From Rebecca billardiae RCC1528 (Eukaryota > Haptophyta), in contig OZ251252.1 of NCBI GenBank assembly GCA_965240325.2, positions 434,001 through 498,000 on the forward strand: a DNA stretch of 64,000 bases. The letters run 5' to 3'. Position numbers and translations under genes: made by a program. Positions 22,060 through 31,033 of this stretch are shown here, one piece after another. Below the pieces are notes generated by a model. The model was not told the DNA's origin, did no database searches, and saw only the letters and a list, made by a program, of their open reading frames with translations. The stretch's first letter is position 1. Each line of letters begins with the position of its first letter.

Positions 22060-23064
22060 CTGACTTGATGCTTGAGCTCGCTGTGACAGAGTCACGTGTC
22101 GTAGCATCTTGGAGCATAGTTTGCTCTGCCAGACCATACAGGTCGTTTGCGTCGCACTCATCGGTGTTAATGTCATCGTTCGATCGGTCAGACTCAGACA
22201 CAGAGTCGTGCGAGCGAGGCTGCAGACTGACTGCGGTCACGACCGCGCTGTCATTGGCGGCGGCCAGAAGGCCAGCACGCCGAGCAGCGTTGGCAGGCTC
22301 GAGGGCCTCGACGGTCGGAGCGGCATCAGCGGCAGCAGCGTCGAGCGCTACATCTGCCCCGGAACGCTCGGTGACCTCGTTCGATGACTCGGAGGCCGCA
22401 AGGCACTCCTTGAGCTGCGGGCTCTCAGCCGCGCGCTCTTGAACCGCGCTCGCGGGCGCAGAGTCCCGGGCGGTAGTTGTTGAGATCCCCTGCGCAACGA
22501 CGTGCGTGCGGATGGAGTGGCGCGATGGCGGGGGATGCGAGCGGCAACGCTCCTCCTCACCGCGCTGTGCGCGAACCTCCTCCTCAAGGTGATCCTTGAT
22601 GTCGGCTCGAGGCCTTGCGTGCGATGCAGCATTGCGCGCATACGACACGATGCTGCCTGAGTTCAGGTCAGCGATGTTGCCAGGCCCGGAGGCGCTGGAG
22701 ATGGGCTTGCGGAGAAGCGTGAGCTTCTCGCCTTGCCGGTTCTTCTCAGCCTGCATGCCCCTCAGGGCAGCGGCGAGGTAGTCTGGCGTGCGCTTGCGCG
22801 CGATCGCCGATGAGCAGCGCGGCCGAATGCCGCGCGCTCTGCCACGCCTGGCTTCAACCCAATGAGGGGAGCAACTGGGGCGGGCTGATGGCCGTTCACG
22901 TCCTTGCCGCTGTTCTCGTCGTCTCCATCCTTGCCCAAGTTCTCCCAGCACCGTGCTAGCATGTCAGGGAACGCGTCTCGAGGCTTGACGGTCGCGAGGT
23001 CGTGGACGAGCTTCGGCTCTTGTTTGCGGTGCGGAGCACAACGTGTTCGTGGTGCTCGGCTCAT
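22060..23064 (-). pseudogene. Possible degraded protein-coding remnant, family unknown
   Basis: Two adjoining minus-strand frames each look like real protein. From 23064 one reads MSRAPRTRCAPHRKQEPKLV and continues ...DAFPDMLARCWENLGKD. After about 22835 the neighbouring frame reads ARKRTPDYLAAALRGMQAEK, then GPGNIADLNSGSIVSYARNA and an acidic helix DIKDHLEEEVRAQ, continuing to about 22060 (TASSSIKSAAAFIG). A single frame change near 22835 would join them, and I see no intron that could do it. I do not recognise the family. It may be a decayed gene, or a gene whose splicing I cannot resolve. Confidence 0.3.
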
Positions 23065-23272
23065 GTTTCCGCGTTCATTCAGAATCATCTGGAATACTTC
23101 GAGATGCCGCCGCCAGCCATGCTGTCCTGCTGTATTTTAGGATGAGGTTCAGGTTGATTTTGGAGGATTTTGTGCGAGCGCCGCCGCAGCGGTCGCGCCG
23201 CCACTGTGTGACTGCGAGTAAAATGTTGGATTGGAAATTGGAAATCACTGTAGATTGGCGATTCCTTTGACA

Positions 23273-23340
23273 GTTGTAAAGTGTAAAGTAGGTCCGGGAG
23301 CCCAGCCGGACATGTCCGGCCAGTCCGACCGGACGCGTGC
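23273..23340 (+). repeat. Left copy of a 68-bp perfect inverted repeat
   Basis: Every base of 23273-23340 is the reverse complement of 25886-25953. The outer end contains GTTGTAAAGTGTAAAGTA; the inner end contains the palindromic GGACATGTCC and GGACGCGT. Similar, less complete copies of the TTGTAAAGTGTAAAGTA part occur at 23384-23404 (same orientation) and near 25552 and 25770 (opposite orientation). Confidence 0.85.
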
Positions 23341-24605
23341 CGTGGCCGCCGCGCCGCCGGCCGGCGGGCGCGAGAGGGCCTGTAAAGTTGTAAAGTGTAA
23401 AGTAAGTCCGGGCGGGACGACGCGGCCGGACGCGATTTGATCGCGATGCCGGCGCCCGCGATCGACCCGCCCGGGCGAGGGAGGTAGGTGAGGGAGGGCG
23501 ATTCGATGCCGGTCGAGGGCGCCACCACCTACCGATGGCGCGGCGCGGGCGCGGCTGAGCAACACGCAGTAGTGCTGCTCGCCCGTGCGTGCGCGCGCTA
23601 CGCCCGCCGCGGGCTGGCGAGTCACGCCTCTACGGCGCACGTTGCACGCCACAGCCAGGGCCGTTCAACCCGCTGCACGCAGTGTGCAGTGCGCATCCGT
23701 ATTGCTGGGCGCCATTTGGCGCGAGGTGCAGCGCGTCGTCCACGCATGCTGTGTGTAGCGGGGCGCACAGCGCGAAAAGGTCGTATCATGGCGGCGGCGG
23801 CATGGCCGCGGCGGCCAGCAGCACCAGTGGCGCGGCCCACAGCCGCGTGGTCACGGCGCTGCAGCAAACGCCGCGCGCCGGAGGGCTGCAAACTGCTGCG
23901 AGCGCGCAACCGGCGCCTTGCCGCGCGAGCCACCGTGCCCGCGCTGCACGGCCGCGCAGGCCACGCGTGGTGAGGGGGCGAGCCCGTCGGCACCGTCAAA
24001 AGGAAGCCACGAAGGCGCACGGCAGCTGCGCCTGCGCGGCCGTGCGCGTGGACACACGCGTCGTCCACGCAGCAGAGGTCGATGCCGTCTAGCTTGGCGA
24101 AGTAGAAGACAATCCGCCGCCAGTGCTCACTGCGCTTGTAGTCACACCATCGACTCGCCGTCGAGCACGTCGCGAGTAGACCCGGCGAGCGCCCCGCGTA
24201 CACGCGCGTAATCGGCGGCCAGCGCCCGGCGCCGCCGGGCGCGCACTGATCGGCTCGCCCGCGCCGCGCGAGCCGAGCTGCTCGTTTAGCCACGCGGCGA
24301 GGGCGGTTCGCGCGCCAGCTGGCGAGGCGGGAAGGTGCGCACGCCCGGCGCACGGGCGGCGCTGACCCGACGGCGCAGGTGCCGTCTACGCACGCGCTGC
24401 CCATTCGACCGCCTCGTTGTGCACGCGTGTGGGCCAAGCCGCGGGCACAGTGCGGGTGCGGAGGGCGTGCCACGCGGGCAGGCGCGCAAGCCACTCGCAG
24501 CGCACGACGCCGTCGCCGGCGGTGGCAACGACCGCGGCGGGGATGTACGGGGGTCGCCGTCCGCCTTGGCCGTGAACAGCAGGCGCAGCCCGCCGCGGTA
24601 GATGC

Positions 24606-25165
24606 GCGTGCAGCCGCAGAGACGCAGAGTCACGAGGCTGTGGCTAACTGGACGCGCCCCAGACGGCGCATGCAGCGGGGCGCACCGCGCGGGAAGGTCA
24701 CAAAATGGCGGCGGCGGCGCGGGCGCGGGCGCCATCAGCATGCGAGCAGCGGCAGCACGCCAGTGGCGATGCTTGCGCGCGCAGCCGCAGAGTCACGAGG
24801 CTGCGGTCAACCGGACGCGCCCCAGACGGCGCATGCAGCGGGGCGCACGGCGCGGGAAGGTCACAAAATGGCGGCGGCGGCGCGGGCGCGGGCGCCATCA
24901 GCATGCCGGCAGCGGCAGCACGACGGTGGCGCTGCTTGTGCGCGCAGCCGCAGAGCCGCAGAGTCACGAGGCTGTGGCCAACCGGACGCGCGCCACAAGG
25001 CGCATGCAGCGGGGCGCACTGTGGGACGGTCACAAAATGGCGGCGGCGGCGCGGGCGCGGGCGCCACCAGCATGCCGGCAGGCAGCAGCACGCCGGTGGC
25101 GCTGCTTCTGCGCGCAGCCGCAGAGTCACGAGGGTGTGGCCAACCGGACGCGCGCACCACCAGCA
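24606..25165. repeat. 163-169 bp tandem repeat (about 3.3 units)
   Basis: The anchor CACAAAATGGCGGCGGCGGC recurs at about 24699, 24862 and 25031. Each unit also carries GCAGCCGCAGAGTCACGAGG, GACGCGC and CATGCAGCGGGGCGCAC in the same order. A fourth partial unit ends at about 25165, and a diverged relative lies at 23760-23880. Units differ by single substitutions and small indels. All three frames stay open for several hundred bases on both strands because of GC content, so coding status cannot be judged. Confidence 0.8.
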
Positions 25166-25885
25166 GCCGTGTAGTCACGGCGCTGCTGCCAACGTTGTGC
25201 GCCAGGGCGAGCTCGTTGGTGTCGTTGAAGAGGAAGCGCACTGGCCACGCTGGCGTGGCCGTGCGCGCGGACGCACACATCACGACGTGGCCGAGGGGTC
25301 ACAGCAGAGCTGCCCGAGCGCGCACGCGGAAACACACTCTACCTTGCTTCACGCTCTACTTTGCTTCGTAGTGGGTAGTCCCCCGACTCACCCACGTCAC
25401 GCGTGTGCTCTGACCAACGCGCGCACGTGCAGATCGCGTCGTCGAGGGCGGGCGGCTTCTGAACGTGCTTGCGAACACCATCGACCATGGCGGCGAACAT
25501 CGCGCCGCCGCTCGGGCTGCGGGATCCCGGATTGGACCCGCGAAAGCCCCGGACTTACTTTACACTTTACAACTTTCACGGGGGGTTGCTGGGCCAAGCA
25601 GCTTGCGCGGCGCGCGATGCCCCGTCCGGAGGCGCCCGGATTTACTTTTTCACACTGTCATACACGCCCTCGTGCGCCCGGCAGCCGGCCGGCGCGGCGC
25701 GTCGGCACAGCCCGCACGCGTGCGTGGCCGGACGGCTGTCCGGATAGGTCCGGCCTGGCTCCCGGATGTACTTTACACTTTACAACTTTGCACTGCCTCT
25801 CGGCCGCGGCGCCCCGGCAACCGGCCGGCGCCGGGCGGAGGCGCCGGAGAGTGCCGGGCCCGGTGGCAGCTGGCACGGCCCGGCC

Positions 25886-25953
25886 GCACGCGTCCGGTCG
25901 GACTGGCCGGACATGTCCGGCTGGGCTCCCGGACCTACTTTACACTTTACAAC
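25886..25953 (-). repeat. Right copy of a 68-bp perfect inverted repeat
   Basis: Reverse complement of 23273-23340, with 2545 bp between the copies. The TACTTTACACTTTACAAC end faces outward, as terminal repeats of a transposon-like element would, but no transposase is recognisable between them. Confidence 0.85.
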
Positions 25954-26067
25954 TTTACACGCAGGTCTGGATGCGGGCCTGGCTCGAGCTCGATGCCCCG
26001 TCCGGATAGGGCATAGGCGGTCGAACGGGTAGTTAGACAGGACTTCACAGATACACGCTAAAGTTAG

Positions 26068-26579
26068 TACAGGCAATCGCGGGCAATAAGAAGTCAGAGA
26101 TCTCACGGCTAGCCTCGGTTTCTTAGCCGTTCGGTAGCCCGAGCGCCTACGGAGTCTCAGTTTCTTAGCTAGGTCCGCCCGCCGCGCAGGCGCGGGGGGC
26201 GCAGGGGGGCAGAGCCCCCGGCTGAGTCTTTAGGCCCGGCCGGCGAGTCCGACGAATCTTTTGGGCCTTTTTGGAGCAAATCTGGCATCATGATGTTGCA
26301 TGGATGCTGCGGTGCACTGGCCAGGAGTCAGTCATCAGGAGAAGTCGGGACTTGGCCTGTACTCGTAGTCGGGCCGCGCGCCGCGTCCCCGACGGGCCGA
26401 CTGCGCCTCGCCCCTCGGCGGACCACTCGTCAGCCGGGACGACGTAGTCCCGGTTTCTTAGTGTGACTATGCGTATAGCGAACCAGCCAATCGCTAGCCT
26501 CAGTTTCTAGGCCAGATCCGCAGATAGCAAGCCCCAGTTTCTTAACGTGACAGCTCCTTATTGCCCGCGATTGCCTGTA
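26068..26579. mobile_element. 512-bp MITE-like element with 21-bp TIRs and TA flanks
   Basis: The left end at 26070 begins CAGGCAATCGCGGGCAATAA and the right end (reverse complement of 26557-26577) is identical over 21 bases. Both are flanked by TA (26068-26069 and 26578-26579), as expected for a TA target-site duplication of the Tc1/mariner type. The interior is non-coding and contains five copies of a short motif like AGTTTCTTAG. No transposase is present, so this would be a non-autonomous element. Element class is an inference from the ends only. Confidence 0.62.
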
Positions 26580-26624
26580 TATTTAGTAGTCGTACTTTGT
26601 AACAAGCTTTACTATTCAGACGAC

Positions 26625-26657
<33 letters not shown>

Positions 26658-29251
26658 TGATGATGATGATAATGATTCTAGTAGCAGCTTAGCTAGAGAC
26701 GAGAGAGAGAGCAGCTAGACTATGCTGATGACTGTTCCGGCGGACGCCAGAATAACTTTCAAGAGAATGACAGACGCCGAGACGACTCGAGTCGGATATC
26801 TATCTATCAATGTCTGAGATGACTGACCGGGATTGAAGTATAGTATTATAGCAAGTATAGATTGAATTATAGATCTAGCTTAGTAGTGACAGTGTCACTA
26901 CCGAGATAGCTACCAATGTTACTAACTATAGCAGTAACAACGTCATTATACTAGTTAGTAATAACAATGTATTACTATCAAAATAAAATTTAGATAGTAA
27001 TAAAAATGATCATGATGCCGTTGGCATGCGTAAATGGTGAATTTTATTTTGGTTTTAATTTTGTGTTCTTTATATTTTGACATTAATATATATATATATT
27101 TGTGTGTGTGTGGTTTGAGGTTTCGGATGTTTCGCGTTGTCTCCAGTGACGAATCTGATTATCCTCCGCGTCGTACTAGGTGTTACTATCAGCGTCTAGT
27201 AGGTGTGCGGATGTAACCTTCTCGTCAGGGGACGATAAGGGTCGGTCTGTCTCTGTCTGTCGGACGATCGGAATAATATATATATATAAATAATGATCAG
27301 CATCACGCGCGTGATGATGACGACGATGATGACGCGACTACGATATCCCATATATACGAGTTTCGTCTGGCGATCAGAATAAGTATATAATAACTTCATC
27401 CGCGAGTAATCATCGTCCGCACTTAGCCTTAGGGGAGGCGGAAATAAAGCGCGCGCCGCGGCCCTCATTTATAATTTATATATACGTCGACTACAAACCT
27501 CATCCGCCGCTTCATCGCCCAGAGCGCACTAGGGCTAGGCGGCGCGCTCCGACTCTCCAAGCCCCTCTTCTGCAGCTGCGCGCCGCTTGCGGCTTGGCCG
27601 GCGCGCGGCGACCGCGACGCGTACTACGACCTCATCCTCATCCAGGCGCCCACGCGGGCGCACGGGGGCGACAGCCGCGGCTGCCGTCTGCCGCAGCTGC
27701 TCGCCGCTAGGTCGGCGGGCGGCGACATTGAGTGATTGACTACGACCTCACCCTCGTCATCCATTATTATTCCAAGTGCTCCGGAAGGCGCTCGGCCGCG
27801 GCGGCATCTGCCGTCGCCGCCGCGTGCCCCAGGCCGAGGCGGTGCTCCATACCGGCCCTGCTCCCTCACGGAGGGGCAGGGCTGCGGGTGGCGCACTACC
27901 TGACCTGGTTGGAAGGCGCGGACGCATTCTATGTGTCTGCTGCACTCTGAGCCTGACGCTTGCCCGTTGCATACCACGTCGTTATATATATATATATAAT
28001 GTTGGGATTACCGCGAGCTCCGAGCGTGTCGAGCCCTGCTAAAAGCTCACCGCGCACGACAGGACGGACCCACCGCGAGGATCACATGCCTCGCGATGTG
28101 ATCAGCTCTCAAGCCTCTGAACCTGGCCCTTTTCGGCGGCTCTTGCGCCGGGCCAAACCCGCGATCGAGCCTTCCCGATCGCTCCTGGGCTCGGGGCGGT
28201 AGTATCATCGCCGTGCCGACTTACCCAGATTCTGCCGCGATCCGCCAATCGGCGATCGCACCGTCCGTCCTGTTGCCGCTCAACTTTGTACCACTACTGC
28301 TTCTCGTCCATGTCCGGTGCTGCTCACCTGATCCTCGTTCATCGGCGACCCTCACTCAGTCTCCCGAGCCCGACACCAAGGCCAGGCACGATGACGCGCG
28401 CGCTACCAGCCACTGCTCCGCAGCAGCTGCTGCCGCCGGCCCGCCTGATGCGGCGCCAGCCCTGACACCCCAGCGGCAACGCCATCTGCTGAGATGCGTG
28501 CCCCAGACTGTGCCAGTTCATCCGCACTGCTGCTCTGCAGCAGCTGCGCCGCCGGTCTGCCTGCTGCAGCACCGGCCCTGACGCACCACCGGCGACGCCA
28601 TCTGCTGAGATGCGCGCCCCTGGCCTCGTCAGCTCAACATGTAATACGACGCACAAGCTATACTACTATACGCGAATAAGGAAGAATACGATAAATATAA
28701 ATAATTAATAAATTAAGGGCGCGCGGCGGAATAAATATAAGCGCGCACGCAGCGCCTACCGGAAGTGACGACCGCACGACTGGCGCCGGCGGAGTTGGCA
28801 GTTGCGCTGCGCGCGATCTTCGTCGCGCGATCTGCTTTGTCGGCGTCGCATATATATATAATATTATATATATATATATATATATATAAGCAGCAGTACT
28901 TGATGACGCGATGATGGCGATTCAGACGGCGTGATGATGATGGGCTCCGGCTCCGGTCCACCCCCCCCCCCCCAGCTCCGTTACGGCTTGGCCCCGAGCC
29001 GAAGTCAAGCGGACCATGCAGCAGAGTCCCTTCCGACCCCCGATCATTGATGACTTCAACGAGAAATGTCGCATCCGACCACCTACTCCCAATAGGTTCA
29101 GACTCATCTATTATTTTTACTATGTATTTACCCGTCCCTTACTCAGATTTCCGCACAGCCCGGGAGCGTTCCGGACACCTGTATACATATGCGAAAATGA
29201 TACCCGGACTGGGTATTTAGTTATAGATCGATATGAATAGTAGAGTCTGAA

Positions 29252-29288
<37 letters not shown>

Positions 29289-29607
29289 CAGGAGGTGTGG
29301 CTGATGATCCATCTGCCATCTGGCCGTAATGTCGTCCAAGGGACCGCCTGGGGTGGTCTAGTACGGCTATTGTCGTAGTCGTAGATCATCATCAGACTTC
29401 AGCAGAGGCGGCGATCCCGCCGATTGCAGTATTGTCAAGATGTAACGCTACAGTGACCGGACTGGGGGGGTGGACCGTCTAAACCGAGGCCGGCGGAGCC
29501 GATGATGAAACGCGACAGTTGCGACTACTATAGTACTGATTCACTCTGATGATGACGATCGCGCGCTACATCGGTCATCGCTTGAGCCTTGAGCATATAG
29601 CATCAAC
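26580..29607. other. Gene-poor AT/repeat-rich region
   Basis: Contains a (GAT)n microsatellite at 26619-26672, (TA)n runs near 27288, 27983, 28853-28888 and 29254-29286, and a C13 tract at about 28962. There are two imperfect direct repeats around 28450-28500 and 28570-28620 sharing GCCATCTGCTGAGATGCG. At 27600-27730 a plus frame reads RDAYYDLILIQAPTRAHGGD and resembles a decayed enzyme fragment, but it is too short to name. No complete gene is seen. Confidence 0.5.
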
Positions 29608-30903
29608 TTATAGGCTGATGCGCTCGGCAAGCAGGCACTGCAAGTGATGTCGGCGCAAGTCCTGGCGTAAGCGCCGGTGCCCGTACCGGTACAGCTCCTC
29701 GTCGAGCTCGGTGATATTTGCGATCAGCTCCCGAGCGCGCGCGGAGAGCACCACGCCCGATGGCCGGGTCCCCCATGTCACGCGTGTCACGTTGAGCTGC
29801 TTGCCTGCGTTGCATCTACACGCATCAGGCCGCTTGCCCAGCTTCACGAGGAGCATGCAGAGCGACGCCTTGTACTCCTCGGAGACGCCCACGTGGAAGG
29901 CGGCGTCGATCCGCCGCTTCGCCACTGCCAGGTCGAGACTCGCCGTCTTCCCACGCAGGTCGAAGGGCGAGAGGCGCGCGGTCATCATGTTGTACGGGTT
30001 GAAGTAGCACTGCCGCCCCCGCAGCGCCGTGCCCGGGACGGCGGCCGGTTCGGCGTTGTGGGCGGCCTCCCCGAGCCACGCCTCGATGGACGTGGGCTTG
30101 AAGACGCCCAGCATGTGAGGAAGAGTCGAGACATCCGAGTGCGCGCACATCGCGTACATCGAGACAATGTGCGGCTGAGGCGAGCGCAGCATGATCGACA
30201 TGCGCAGCCGGCCGGACTGCTCGAGCTGGTGCATCGACTCGGCCCACTCGTAGTTGATCTCGCACGCGGTGAAGCCGCACTGGCCCCGCCGCGCCGCGCC
30301 AAGCGTAGCAAACTGCACGCGGCCCATGGGCAGGATGAACGAAAACAACTCAAAGCATCCGGAGAGCTGCGCCTGTGTTCCGCACGCGATCAGCCCAGAC
30401 TTCTGGATCACATCGGCGATGAATGAGGTCCCGGCAGCCTTGGAGATGTGCAAAAAGTAGAGCACGGGCGCTTTCGGACCATGCTGCACATGTGCTTTCG
30501 GACCATGTGCTGGGACGTGCGCCGCCGAGCCTGCCCCCTTCCCGGCGTGGGCCGCGGCGCCATGGCCCTTGCCCGCACCCTTACGCGCGTCCTTGCCTGC
30601 ACCCTTGCCCGCGCCCTTGCGCGCCCCCTTGCCCGCGCCCTTGCCCGCGCCCTTGCCCGCGCCCTTGCCCGAGCCCTTGTGCGCACCCTTGCCCGCGCCG
30701 GGTGTTCCCGGCGCAGCCGCGGCTGTGCCGGCGCCAAAAGTCCACAGTGGAACGAGTGACGCGATAGGGCACGCTCCAAGCAGCAGAACCAGCGTCAACG
30801 CCGATCTGCGTCTCGTGCCGTGCTGCATCGACATAGGCGCCCGGCCAGAGCGCGCCATGGCGCGGCCGCCATCATGCATCAAACACCGCAACGCCCAACG
30901 CAA
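29608..30903 (-). CDS. Type II membrane sulfotransferase with Gly-Lys-Ala stalk, intronless
   Basis: 431 residues from ATG 30903; a second ATG at 30858 (residue 16) is also possible. Basic residues followed by a hydrophobic segment (about 34-57, ALTLVLLLGACPIASLV) predict a Golgi-type signal anchor. Residues 69-125 are a repetitive GKGA/RKGA stalk. The catalytic part begins with the 5'-phosphosulfate loop YFLHISKAAGTSF (149-161) and has the 3'-phosphate motif IMLRSPQPHIVSMY (237-250). ITELDEELYRYGHRRLRQD at the C terminus follows the common (N)xxDxxLYxY pattern. Cysteines in FTACE, YAMCAHS and DACRC may form disulfides. The acceptor is unknown. The next gene on the same strand lies 130 bp upstream of the ATG, so no long promoter is available. 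Confidence 0.82.
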   Translation of the reverse strand: MRWALRCLMHDGGRAMARSGRAPMSMQHGTRRRSALTLVLLLGACPIASLVPLWTFGAGTAAAAPGTPGAGKGAHKGSGKGAGKGAGKGAGKGARKGAGKGAGKDARKGAGKGHGAAAHAGKGAGSAAHVPAHGPKAHVQHGPKAPVLYFLHISKAAGTSFIADVIQKSGLIACGTQAQLSGCFELFSFILPMGRVQFATLGAARRGQCGFTACEINYEWAESMHQLEQSGRLRMSIMLRSPQPHIVSMYAMCAHSDVSTLPHMLGVFKPTSIEAWLGEAAHNAEPAAVPGTALRGRQCYFNPYNMMTARLSPFDLRGKTASLDLAVAKRRIDAAFHVGVSEEYKASLCMLLVKLGKRPDACRCNAGKQLNVTRVTWGTRPSGVVLSARARELIANITELDEELYRYGHRRLRQDLRRHHLQCLLAERISL

Positions 30904-31033
30904 ACGGCCGTTCGGAGCACGCGACTCGCCGACTCTCGACTGACTGTGTAGACAGTGTACCCGGTAGCCGGAGTAGCTAACTACTGCTTACATCAGTAGT
31001 CGCGTCATACTGCGCGTCTAACTCTATATACAA

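Noticed and set aside
27600-27950. Fragments resembling an enzyme end (AYYDLILIQAPT, VAHYLTWLEGADAFYV)
   Set aside because: The pieces are in different frames, under 40 residues each, and no family could be named with any confidence.
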